A DNA stretch of 34,998 bases, from positions 38,684 to 73,681 of the forward strand of contig NZ_KB714628.1 in assembly GCF_000349565.1 (NCBI RefSeq). The letters run 5' to 3'. Source of the DNA: Curtobacterium flaccumfaciens UCD-AKU. Its GTDB lineage: Bacteria; Actinomycetota; Actinomycetes; Actinomycetales; Microbacteriaceae. The notes beneath the pieces are model-generated. The model was not told where the DNA came from. It ran no database searches and was given only the letters and a program-made list of their open reading frames with translations. Positions 16,223 to 24,191 of the stretch are shown in pieces. Both the position numbers and the translations under genes were made by a program. The number at the start of each line of letters is the position of its first letter. Within the stretch, counting starts at the first letter, position 1.

Positions 16223-16941
16223 CGCTGGGAGACCGGCGACAGCACGAGCTCGTCCACGCGGACGTGAGCCGGCGCCCCGAGCACGAAGGCGACGGTCCGC
16301 CCCACGTCCTCCGGCTGGAGCATGCGCTGGCGGGCGGCCGCGTCGGGGACCTCCGGACGCTGGTCCAGGAAGTCCGTCGCGACGTCGCCCGGGCACAGGT
16401 GTGTGGCACGCACGCCGTGCTCGGCCTCCTGCTGGTTCAGGCTCCGGACGACCGATCCGAGCGCGGTCTTGCTCGCCGAGTACGCCACGCCGGCCCCGGA
16501 CTGGAAGGACCACCCGGCGTACGAGGACACGACGACCACGACACCGCCGGACGAGCGGAGTGCCGGCAGCGCGGCGTCCACGACGGTGACGGCCGCGGTG
16601 AGGTTCGTGTCCACGATCGCCCGGAAGTCGGTCAGCGACTGGTCGTCCCACCGGCGTCGCGGGGCGTTGAGCCCGGCCGCCAGCAGGAGTCCGTCGAGCC
16701 GGCCGTGCCGCTCGAGCACGACGTCACGTGCGGCGGCCACGGCTGCGGGGTCGTTCGCGTCGAGGGGCAGGACGTCCGCGGTCCCGCCGGTTGCCCGGAT
16801 GGCGCCTGCGACCTGCTCGAGTCGGTCCGCGCGACGCCCGCTCAGCACCACGGTCCAGCCGTCCCGTGCCGCCGCCTCGGCACCCGCGGCCCCCATGCCG
16901 CTGCCCCCACCCGTGACCAAGAGCACACGCTGATCCGTCAT
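16219..16941 (-). CDS. SDR family oxidoreductase
   Basis: A 240-residue classical short-chain dehydrogenase. TGGGSGMG at residues 10-17 binds the cofactor and the active-site YSASK lies near 152-156; the middle has GLLLAAGLNAP where NNAG is usual. The C-terminus ends RVDELVLSPVSQR, as in the YdfG/clavulanate-type enzymes. The ATG at 16941 has TACTAT 6 nt upstream on its strand. It is the first gene of an SDR-GntR unit and diverges from another SDR, a layout typical of small catabolic modules. The substrate cannot be told. Confidence 0.87.
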   Translation of the reverse strand: MTDQRVLLVTGGGSGMGAAGAEAAARDGWTVVLSGRRADRLEQVAGAIRATGGTADVLPLDANDPAAVAAARDVVLERHGRLDGLLLAAGLNAPRRRWDDQSLTDFRAIVDTNLTAAVTVVDAALPALRSSGGVVVVVSSYAGWSFQSGAGVAYSASKTALGSVVRSLNQQEAEHGVRATHLCPGDVATDFLDQRPEVPDAAARQRMLQPEDVGRTVAFVLGAPAHVRVDELVLSPVSQR

Positions 16942-16945
16942 GCTC

Positions 16946-16962
16946 GAATAGTATGCCTATTC
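16946..16962. promoter_or_regulatory. Operator-like inverted repeat between divergent SDR genes
   Basis: GAATAG (16946-16951) and CTATTC (16957-16962) are perfectly inverted around TATGC. The repeat sits in a 45-bp gap and covers the -10 hexamer of the reverse SDR-GntR unit. Size and symmetry suit a GntR/FadR-subfamily dimer, most simply the product of the gene at 15563. Confidence 0.65.
16948..16953 (-). promoter_or_regulatory. -10 hexamer TACTAT, probably leaderless
   Basis: On the reverse strand TACTAT ends 6 nt before the ATG at 16941. It lies inside the inverted repeat 16946-16962, so repressor binding would hide it directly. Confidence 0.5.
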
Positions 16963-16986
16963 AAGGCACCGACGACGGGAGCAACG

Positions 16987-17739
16987 ATGCACCTCGACCT
17001 GACCGACCGCGTGGTCGTCGTGACCGGCGCAGCGCGCGGGATCGGCCGCACGCTCGCCGACCGTTTCGTCGACGAAGGGTGCCGCGTCGTCGCACTCGAC
17101 CTGGCCTTCGAACCGGACTTCCCGCTCGAGCACGTCGTGTGCAACGTCGCCGACCCGGCGTCCGTGCGCGACGCCGTGGACGAGGTTGTCGGGCGGCACG
17201 GCACGATCGACGTCCTGGTGAACAACGCCGGCATCAACGTCACGGGCACGGTCGCCGAACTGCAGTGGGACGCCTGGCGCCGCTGCATGGACGTCAACCT
17301 CGGTGGCACGTTCCTGATGAGTCAGGCCGTCGCACCGGTGATGCAGGCGGCCGGGCGCGGTCGGATCGTCAACGCCGCGTCGTTCGCGGCGATCGTGCCG
17401 AGCGTCGGGAGCGCGGCCTACGCGGCGTCGAAGGCCGCGGTCGTCTCGTTCACCCGGGTCCTGGCGTCCGAGCTCGGCCCGTGGGGGATCACCGTGAACG
17501 CGTACGCACCCGGCATGGTGCCGACGGCGATGAACGGCTTCGCGACGATGCCGACCGAGGCACAGGACCGTCTGCTGGACACGCTGTCACTCCGCCGGTG
17601 GGAGACTCCGGACGACGTCGCCGACCTGCTCGTCTTCCTGGCGAGCGACGCCGCGGGGTACATCACGGGCACCCTGCTCGACGTCTCCGGCGGCAAGCTC
17701 GCGACCCAGATCCCCGCCCGCGCGCACGGTCGGACCTGA
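16987..17739 (+). CDS. SDR family oxidoreductase
   Basis: A 250-residue classical SDR: TGAARGIG at residues 13-20, LVNNAG, VNLGGTFLMSQ, the catalytic serine region VNAASFAAIVPS, and YAASK near residue 145. The end TGTLLDVSGG is canonical. It most resembles 3-oxoacyl-ACP or polyol/sugar dehydrogenases, which sequence alone does not separate. GGGAG lies 5 nt before the ATG, so unlike its divergent partner it has a leader. It is probably controlled through the inverted repeat 16946-16962 and works in the same pathway as the SDR at 16219. Confidence 0.88.
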   Translation: MHLDLTDRVVVVTGAARGIGRTLADRFVDEGCRVVALDLAFEPDFPLEHVVCNVADPASVRDAVDEVVGRHGTIDVLVNNAGINVTGTVAELQWDAWRRCMDVNLGGTFLMSQAVAPVMQAAGRGRIVNAASFAAIVPSVGSAAYAASKAAVVSFTRVLASELGPWGITVNAYAPGMVPTAMNGFATMPTEAQDRLLDTLSLRRWETPDDVADLLVFLASDAAGYITGTLLDVSGGKLATQIPARAHGRT

Positions 17740-17840
17740 GCGGGCTGCTGTCCGGCCGCACAGGTTCTCCACATGGCTCGCTTCGTAAGCTGTGAGAGCC
17801 CAGTGAGCCGGACTGCCGCCCGACCCCGAGGAGGTGCCCG

Positions 17841-20753
17841 ATGGTCTTCGTCCTCGTCGCGTTCGCGATCGTCGCCCTGATCGTCCCCGCACTGACCCCC
17901 GTCCTCGGGCGCCGCGTCTTCTTCGTCGCAGCCCTCGCCCCTGCCGCCGCCGCGGTGCTGACGATCGCCCAGACCGACGCCGCCCTGCACGGCAGCGTCG
18001 TCGAACGGCACCAGTGGGTCTCCCAGCTCGACCTCGACGTCACGCTGCGGATGGACGCCCTGTCGTGGGTCCTCGCCCTCGTGGTGTCGATCGTCGGTGC
18101 GTTGGTGCTGGTCTACTGCGCCTCGTACTTCGAGCGGGACGAACCCGGGCTCGGTCGGTTCGCCGGGGTCCTGACCGCCTTCGCCGGCTCGATGTACGGG
18201 CTCGTGATCGCCGACGACGTCATCGTGCTGTTCGTCCTGTGGGAGGCCACGACGGTCTTCTCCTACCTGCTCATCGGGCACGACGCTGCGAAGCGCGCCA
18301 GCCGTGCCGCCGCCATGCAGGCGCTGGTGGTGACCACCGCCGGCGGCCTGGCGATGCTCGCGGGTCTCGTGATGCTCTCGGTCGCAGCGGGTACGACGTC
18401 GCTGTCCGGGATCGTCGCCGACCCCCCGAGCGGCACGGTCGTCTCGGTGTCGGTGGTCCTGGTGCTGCTCGGAGCACTGACGAAGTCGGCGATCGTGCCG
18501 TTCCACTTCTGGCTGCCCGCCGCGATGGCCGCGCCCACCCCGGTCAGCGCGTACCTGCACGCCGCGGCGATGGTGAAGGCCGGCATCTACCTGGTGGCCC
18601 GGCTCGCCCCCGCGTTCGCGCTGCTCGACGGCTGGCGCGAGACCATCACGCTGCTCGGTGTCGCCGGGATGCTCGTCGGTGGGTACCGGGCGCTGCGCCA
18701 GACCGACCTGAAGCTCCTGCTCGCCTACGGCACCGTGGCCCAGCTCGGGTTCCTGGTGCTCGCCGCCGGATGGGGCGCCCCCGCGGTCGCCCTCGGCGGG
18801 GTTGCGCTGCTCGTGGCGCACGCCGCCTTCAAGTCCACGCTCTTCCTGGTCGTCGGTGCGATCGACCACGTCGCCGGCACGCGCGACCTCGGTCGGCTCA
18901 GCGGGCTCGGCCGTGCCCGCCCGTGGCTGGCGGTCGTCGCGGTGCTCGCGCTGGTGTCGATGGCCGGGATCCCGCCCACGATCGGGTTCGTCGCGAAGGA
19001 AGCCGTGCTGACCGGCTTCACCGAGTCGCTGCACGGCCCCGACGCCGGCTGGGCGTGGTTCGCCCTGGTCGGCGTGACCGTCGGCTCGGTGCTCACCGTG
19101 GCGTACTCGCTGCGCTTCCTGTGGGGCGCCTTCGCCCGGAAGCCCGGCGTCGCGACCACCGAGCCGCACGCCCTGCACGGCCTCGCCGTCGTCCCCTCGG
19201 TCCTCGCGCTCACCGGCCTCGCCCTCGGCCTGCTCACCCCGGTGGTCGCGCACGGCATCGAGCCCGCTGCGACGACCGCGGCGCTCGGCGGCGAAGCGGT
19301 CCCGCACCTCGCGCTCTGGCACGGCCTGGAGCCCGCGCTCGGCCTGTCCGCGATCACCCTGGTCGGCGGCCTCGCACTGTTCGCCCTGCGCCGACCGGTC
19401 GAGGCGATCCAGCACCGGCTCGCCGGGTTCCCGAGCGCCGCGGGCACGTACCGGCACGGGATGCGGCTGCTCGACCGCGGAGCGACCGGGCTCACCGCGA
19501 GCCTGCAGCGCGGCTCGCTCCCCTACTACCTGACGGTGATCCTGTCGGTGTTCGTCGCCGGGGCGCTCGCCAACCTGGTGCTCGGTGGTCCGTGGGAGTT
19601 CCACGTCCGCTTCGCCGACTCGTGGGGCCAGATCCCGGTGATGATCGTGATGTCGATCGCCGGCGTCGCGGTGCTCACGGCGAAGACCCGGTTCGCCGCC
19701 GCCGTCCTGGTCGGCGTCACCGGCTACGGCCTCTCGGTGCTGTTCGTCCTGCACGGCGCGGTCGACCTCGCCCTGACGCAGCTCGTGGTCGAGACCGTCA
19801 CCCTGATCGCCTTCGTCCTGGTCCTGCGCCGACTGCCCCCGCGCATCGCGACGACGAACCCGTCGCGGTTCCGCATCGTGCGGGCCCTGTTCGCCGGGCT
19901 GGCGGGGCTGACGCTCGCGATCGTCGTCGTCGTCGCTGCCTCGGCCCGCACCGCGCGTCCCCTCTGGCCGGACCTGCCCGCGCTGACGAGCTCGTTCGGG
20001 CACGGTCTCAACGTGGTGAACGTCGCCCTCGTCGACCTGCGCGGCTGGGACACCCTCGGTGAGCTCACCGTCGTGGTCGCCGCGGCCACCGGTGTCGCGA
20101 GCCTGATCTTCGTGAACTCGCGCGAGGACACCCTGCCCCGGCTGCGCGACCTGCCCGAGACCCTGACCGCGAACGGCGAGCGCACCGACGGTGAGCCCCG
20201 CGCCTGGCTACCGACGAGCGCCGCGATCCCGACCGGGCGCTCGGCACTGCTCGACGTGGTCGTCCGGTTGCTGTTCCACGGCCTGATCGTGCTGTCGGTC
20301 TACCTGCTGTTCGCCGGGCACAACGCCGCCGGTGGCGGGTTCGCCGGTGGCCTGGTCGCCGGCATCGCGCTCGCGGCCCGCTACCTGGCCGGCGGACCGG
20401 CCGAACTCGGCGCCGCGGCCCCGGTGCGCGCCGGTCGCCTGCTCGGCCTGGGGGTCGCGACGGCCGCGATCACCGCGATCGTGCCGCTGTTCTTCGGCCG
20501 CGAAGCCCTGTACTCCGAGTTCTTCGAGGCCACCGTCCCGGTCCTCGGCCACGTCGAGTTCGTCACCGCAACGTTCTTCGACATCGGCGTGTACCTGGTC
20601 GTCGTCGGCCTGGTGCTCGACGTCCTCCGCAGTCTCGGGGCCGAGGTCGACCGGCAGCGCCTCGAGGACGCCTCGACCCCGACACGCGACACCACCGAGG
20701 AGTCCGTCGGCGACACCCTCGATGCCCCCACCCCGGAAGGGAGCGCCTCGTGA
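17841..20753 (+). CDS. mrpA: Na+/H+ antiporter subunit A with fused subunit B domain (MrpA)
   Basis: A 970-residue polytopic protein, largest subunit of the Mrp (Mnh) cation/proton antiporter. The N-terminal two thirds is an NuoL-like proton channel with the essential Glu in LFVLWEATTVFSYLL and Lys residues in LLGALTKSAIVPFHFWLP and MVKAGIYL. A middle section carries the MrpA-specific helices. From about residue 795 a MnhB-type domain begins (LFHGLIVLSVYLLFAGHNAAGGGFAGG), so subunit B is fused here and no separate mrpB exists. AGGAGG 6 nt before the ATG marks the start. It is first of six genes with 4-nt overlaps. The complex exports Na+ and helps alkaline and salt tolerance. Confidence 0.95.
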   Translation: MVFVLVAFAIVALIVPALTPVLGRRVFFVAALAPAAAAVLTIAQTDAALHGSVVERHQWVSQLDLDVTLRMDALSWVLALVVSIVGALVLVYCASYFERDEPGLGRFAGVLTAFAGSMYGLVIADDVIVLFVLWEATTVFSYLLIGHDAAKRASRAAAMQALVVTTAGGLAMLAGLVMLSVAAGTTSLSGIVADPPSGTVVSVSVVLVLLGALTKSAIVPFHFWLPAAMAAPTPVSAYLHAAAMVKAGIYLVARLAPAFALLDGWRETITLLGVAGMLVGGYRALRQTDLKLLLAYGTVAQLGFLVLAAGWGAPAVALGGVALLVAHAAFKSTLFLVVGAIDHVAGTRDLGRLSGLGRARPWLAVVAVLALVSMAGIPPTIGFVAKEAVLTGFTESLHGPDAGWAWFALVGVTVGSVLTVAYSLRFLWGAFARKPGVATTEPHALHGLAVVPSVLALTGLALGLLTPVVAHGIEPAATTAALGGEAVPHLALWHGLEPALGLSAITLVGGLALFALRRPVEAIQHRLAGFPSAAGTYRHGMRLLDRGATGLTASLQRGSLPYYLTVILSVFVAGALANLVLGGPWEFHVRFADSWGQIPVMIVMSIAGVAVLTAKTRFAAAVLVGVTGYGLSVLFVLHGAVDLALTQLVVETVTLIAFVLVLRRLPPRIATTNPSRFRIVRALFAGLAGLTLAIVVVVAASARTARPLWPDLPALTSSFGHGLNVVNVALVDLRGWDTLGELTVVVAAATGVASLIFVNSREDTLPRLRDLPETLTANGERTDGEPRAWLPTSAAIPTGRSALLDVVVRLLFHGLIVLSVYLLFAGHNAAGGGFAGGLVAGIALAARYLAGGPAELGAAAPVRAGRLLGLGVATAAITAIVPLFFGREALYSEFFEATVPVLGHVEFVTATFFDIGVYLVVVGLVLDVLRSLGAEVDRQRLEDASTPTRDTTEESVGDTLDAPTPEGSAS

Positions 20754-21160
20754 CCGTCACCCTCGTCCTCGTGATCGCCATGGCGGTGCTGTTCTCGTGC
20801 GGCGTCTACCTGCTGCTCGAACGCTCCCTGACGCGGATGCTCCTCGGCTTCCTGCTGCTCGGCAACTCGCTCAACCTGCTGCTGCTGGTGATGTCCGGTG
20901 CCGCGGGCGACCCGCCAATCGGCAAGAGCGCCGAGGGCATCACCGACCCGCTCCCCCAGGCGTTCGCCCTGACCGCGATCGTCATCACCTTCGCCGTCAG
21001 CGCGTTCCTGCTCGCCCTGATCCACCGGTCGTGGCAGCTGTCCCGTGCCGACGAGGTCGAGGTCGACGAGGCCGACGCCGCCATCGGCCGCGACCGCGAC
21101 GAGCCGGCCGACGAGGACCCGGAGACCACCACCGACGCAGAACAGGAGGCGACCCGATGA
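20750..21160 (+). CDS. mrpC: Na+/H+ antiporter subunit C (MrpC)
   Basis: A 136-residue NuoK-like subunit with three membrane helices. The segment GVYLLLERSLTRMLLGFLLL and GNSLNLLLLVMSG are the family hallmarks, followed by PLPQAFALTAIVITFAVSAF. A hydrophilic acidic tail of about 35 residues (rich in Asp and Glu) follows the last helix and is longer than in many MrpC proteins. The GTG start overlaps the mrpA stop by 4 nt (GTGA). Confidence 0.94.
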   Translation: MTVTLVLVIAMAVLFSCGVYLLLERSLTRMLLGFLLLGNSLNLLLLVMSGAAGDPPIGKSAEGITDPLPQAFALTAIVITFAVSAFLLALIHRSWQLSRADEVEVDEADAAIGRDRDEPADEDPETTTDAEQEATR

Positions 21161-22848
21161 CCTGGCTCGTCCCGCTCCTCGTCCTCGTCCCGCTGCTCGG
21201 TGCCGCGGTCGCGCTCGGACTCCTCCGGCACCAGAAGCTCCAGCGCGCGATCACCGTCGTGGTGCTCGTCGTGGCCCTGGCCGTCGCCGCCACGCTCATG
21301 GTCCTGGTCGACCGGCACGGCACGATCGTGGTGCAGGTCGGCGGCTGGGACGCCCCGTACGGCATCTCGCTCGTCGTCGACCGGCTGAGCGCCCTTCTCC
21401 TCACCGTCAGTGCGAGCGTCCTGCTGCTCGTCCTGCTGTTCTCGATCGGGCAGGGCCTGGCCGCCGACGACGAGGACGCCCCGGTCACGATCTTCTACCC
21501 GACCTACCTGGTGCTCGCGGCGGGTGTGCTCGACTCGTTCATCGCCGGCGACCTGTTCAACCTGTACGTCGCGTTCGAGATGCTGCTGGTGGCGAGCTAC
21601 GTGCTCATCACGCTGGGCGGCAGTGAACAGCGTGTCCGGGCGGGCACGACGTACATCGTCACGAGCCTGATCGCGTCGGCGATCTTCCTCGCCGCCATCG
21701 GCCTGGTCTACGGCGCCACCGGCACGGTGAACATCGCCCAGATCAGCGAACGCGTCGCCGACCTTCCGGAGCACGTGCAGCTGCTCCTGCACACGATGCT
21801 GCTGATCGGGTTCGGCATCAAGGCGGCGGTGTTCCCGCTGGCGTTCTGGCTGCCGGACTCGTACCCGACGGCCCCGGCACCGGTCACGGCGGTCTTCGCG
21901 GGCCTGCTGACCAAGGTCGGCATCTACGCGATCATCCGGCTCGAGACGGTGATCTTCCCGCGACCACAGCTCAACGAGGTGCTGCTGGTGGTCGCGGCGC
22001 TGACGATGGTGGTCGGGGTGCTCGGCGCGGTGTCGCAGACGGACGTGAAACGACTGCTGTCCTTCACGCTGATCAGCCACATCGGCTTCATGGTGATGGG
22101 CGTCGGCCTCGGCACCGTCGCGGGCACGGCGGCCGCGGTGTTCTACACGGTGCACCACATCGTCGTGCAGACCACGCTGTTCCTGGTGTCCGGCCTGATG
22201 GAACGCGTCGGCGGGACGACCTCGACCCGGTCGCTCGGCGGACTGCTGAAGGCCGCACCACTGCTGGCCGCCCTGTACCTGATCCCTGCGTTCAACCTGG
22301 GTGGCATCCCGCCGTTCTCCGGCTTCATCGGCAAGCTCGGCCTGTTCCGCGCCGCCGCCGAGGACGGCTCCCCGATGGCCTACGTCACCATCGGCGCCGG
22401 CGTCGTCACCTCGCTGCTCACCCTGTACGCGCTGATGCGGGTCTGGGACGCCGCCTTCTGGCGGCCGAAGCCGGCGGCCGAGGCCGCCGCCCCGCACGCG
22501 ACGAGTGCTGAACCGCACGCCCACCTGCGGTCGCCGGAACCGGCGCCGCTCACCGTCTCCGAGGAGACGGGCGAGGCGTACCACCCGGGAGGCTCGGTGA
22601 CGGTCACCGACGCACCGCACGCGGCCACCGCCTCCAGTCCGACCACCGGCGCGACCGAGGCGGTCGGCGAGGCCCCCGAGAAGGTGCGCCTGCCGCGCAT
22701 GCTCGTCGGTGTGACGACCGTCGCGGTGCTCGGGTCCGTCGCCCTGACCGTCGTCGCCGGCCCGCTCTACGGCTACGCGACCCGCGCAGCGGAGTCGCTG
22801 GAGTCACCCGACCGCTACGTGCAGGCCGTGCTCGGAGGTGAGCGATGA
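21157..22848 (+). CDS. mrpD: Na+/H+ antiporter subunit D (MrpD)
   Basis: A 563-residue NuoM/NuoN-like proton channel subunit. The key Glu is in NLYVAFEMLLVASYVLI, and Lys residues are in GFGIKAAVFPLAFWLPDSYP and LLTKVGIYAIIR; SQTDVKRLLSFTLISHIGFM is the conserved helix pair. An unusual hydrophilic stretch of roughly 70 residues (about 441-510), rich in Ala, Pro, His and Glu, separates the penultimate and last helices. The ATG overlaps the mrpC stop as ATGA, after AGGAGG (21144-21149). Confidence 0.95.
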   Translation: MTWLVPLLVLVPLLGAAVALGLLRHQKLQRAITVVVLVVALAVAATLMVLVDRHGTIVVQVGGWDAPYGISLVVDRLSALLLTVSASVLLLVLLFSIGQGLAADDEDAPVTIFYPTYLVLAAGVLDSFIAGDLFNLYVAFEMLLVASYVLITLGGSEQRVRAGTTYIVTSLIASAIFLAAIGLVYGATGTVNIAQISERVADLPEHVQLLLHTMLLIGFGIKAAVFPLAFWLPDSYPTAPAPVTAVFAGLLTKVGIYAIIRLETVIFPRPQLNEVLLVVAALTMVVGVLGAVSQTDVKRLLSFTLISHIGFMVMGVGLGTVAGTAAAVFYTVHHIVVQTTLFLVSGLMERVGGTTSTRSLGGLLKAAPLLAALYLIPAFNLGGIPPFSGFIGKLGLFRAAAEDGSPMAYVTIGAGVVTSLLTLYALMRVWDAAFWRPKPAAEAAAPHATSAEPHAHLRSPEPAPLTVSEETGEAYHPGGSVTVTDAPHAATASSPTTGATEAVGEAPEKVRLPRMLVGVTTVAVLGSVALTVVAGPLYGYATRAAESLESPDRYVQAVLGGER

Positions 22849-23426
22849 CCGACGTCCGCCGCATCTCGAACGCCAGGCGGATCGCACTGGCGTGGCGCTA
22901 CGACGTGCCCCTGGTCGCGGGGCTCACCGTGCTGTGGGCGCTGCTCTGGGGGTCGTGGACCCCGCTGACGCTGCTCTGCGGCATCGTCGTGGCGCTCATC
23001 GTCACCCAGGCGCTGCCGCTCCCGCCGGTCCCGTTGTCCGCACGGTTCTCGATCGTGCACGTGCTGCGGTTCCTGGTGGTGTGGTCCGGGCTGGTCATCG
23101 TGGCGTCGTTCCGGGTCGCCTGGGTCGCGTTCCGCCCGCGCGGTGTGCGGCGCAGCTCGATCACGCTCGTGCAGCTGCACTCCACGTCCGAGATGACCTT
23201 CACGCTCGCCACCCTCGCGGTCTCGCTCGTGCCCGGTTCGTACGTCGCCGACGTCGACCTGCGGCGCCGCCGGCTGCTGCTCCACGTGCTCGACACCGAG
23301 CGCCTGGAACAGGTCGACGACGAACGCCGGATGGCACTCCGGATCGAGGCCATGGTGATCCGTGCACTCGGGTCGAAGCAGGACGTCTCCGAGCTGTCCG
23401 AGCCGCTGCCGGAGGTGACCCGGTGA
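22845..23426 (+). CDS. mrpE: Na+/H+ antiporter subunit E (MrpE)
   Basis: A 193-residue subunit of the MNHE family (PF01899). Two or three helices occur in the first 90 residues (LTVLWALLWGSWTPLTLLCG, then VLRFLVVWSGLVIVASF), followed by a soluble domain with SLVPGSYVADVD and LLLHVLDTERLEQVD, which matches the family's LTPGT...D and H-x-L-D regions. Its overlap with mrpD is ATGA and with mrpF GTGA. Confidence 0.94.
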   Translation: MTDVRRISNARRIALAWRYDVPLVAGLTVLWALLWGSWTPLTLLCGIVVALIVTQALPLPPVPLSARFSIVHVLRFLVVWSGLVIVASFRVAWVAFRPRGVRRSSITLVQLHSTSEMTFTLATLAVSLVPGSYVADVDLRRRRLLLHVLDTERLEQVDDERRMALRIEAMVIRALGSKQDVSELSEPLPEVTR

Positions 23427-23761
23427 GCCCCGCCGTTCTGGTGATGGCCGTCGCCGTCGCGCTGGTGCTCGCGCTCCTGGGGGCGACGTTCGCCCTCGCG
23501 GTGTTCCGGATCGTGCGCGGTCCGACGATCCTCGACCGCATGATCGGCTCCGACATGGTGCTGACCACCGTGCTCGTGGTGATCGCCGCCGCGATGGTCG
23601 TCCGGCAGGACCTGACCGGCATCCCCGTGCTCGTGGTGATCTCGGCGACGAGTGTGTTCGCCACCGTCGCCGTCGCCCGGGCCGTCACCCCCTCGGCGGA
23701 CCCGTCCGACGAGGGCCTGACCGCCACCACACCCGAGCGCGCCGAGGAGGACCAGTCGTGA
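23423..23761 (+). CDS. mrpF: Na+/H+ antiporter subunit F (MrpF)
   Basis: A 112-residue protein with three membrane helices. RIVRGPTILDRMIGSDM holds the conserved Asp used for cation movement in MrpF; LTGIPVLVVISATSVFATVA is the third helix. An acidic tail of about 25 residues follows. The start is a GTG inside the mrpE stop overlap. Confidence 0.94.
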   Translation: MSPAVLVMAVAVALVLALLGATFALAVFRIVRGPTILDRMIGSDMVLTTVLVVIAAAMVVRQDLTGIPVLVVISATSVFATVAVARAVTPSADPSDEGLTATTPERAEEDQS

Positions 23762-24114
23762 TCGAGATGATCGAGTCGTTCGTCGACGACGCCGGCATCC
23801 GGGCCTGGATCGCCGTCGGGCTGTTGCTCGTCGGGTCCCTGCTGTCGCTCGGGGCAGGGGTCGGCATCGTCCGGTTCCCGGACCCGCTCGTCCGCCTGCA
23901 CGCGATGGCGAAGCCGCAGGTGCTCGGGCTCGCCCTCGCGCTGGCCGCCATCGTCGTCGCGGTGTGGACGTGGACGGCGTTCTGGGTCGTCCTGCCGATC
24001 ATGGTGTTCCAGCTGTTCCTGGTGCCGGTCTCGACGCACATGATCGCCCGCGCCGGCCTGCGAGCCGACGACTACCGGCACGAGGACCTGCTCGTCGACG
24101 ACACGGAGTCCTGA
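23758..24114 (+). CDS. mrpG: Na+/H+ antiporter subunit G (MrpG)
   Basis: A 118-residue last subunit of the complex (PhaG/MnhG, PF03334) with three helices. The hallmark GIVRFPDPLVRLHAMAKPQVLG lies between helices 1 and 2. The GTG start overlaps the mrpF stop by 4 nt. The operon ends 10 nt before a GGAGGC-family palindrome. Confidence 0.94.
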   Translation: MIEMIESFVDDAGIRAWIAVGLLLVGSLLSLGAGVGIVRFPDPLVRLHAMAKPQVLGLALALAAIVVAVWTWTAFWVVLPIMVFQLFLVPVSTHMIARAGLRADDYRHEDLLVDDTES

Positions 24115-24124
24115 CGCAGGCACT

Positions 24125-24174
24125 TGACGGACGGGAGGCCCGTGGCGGCGTGGCCACGGGCCTCCCGTCCGTCA
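24125..24174. terminator. GGAGGC-family palindrome, copy 2
   Basis: Arms 24125-24146 and 24153-24174 pair perfectly over 22 bp around GGCGTG; the core is GGACGGGAGGCCCGTGGC. It lies between the convergent mrpG and MFS genes and probably ends both transcripts. GACGC (24113-24117) overlaps the mrpG stop, a shortened form of the family's leading motif. Confidence 0.8.
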
Positions 24175-24191
24175 GGTGGTCACGTTCGCCG

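Noticed and set aside
17418..20003. An 861-codon reverse-strand frame opposite mrpA.
   Set aside because: Composition is that of an antisense shadow; mrpA on the + strand has all conserved residues.
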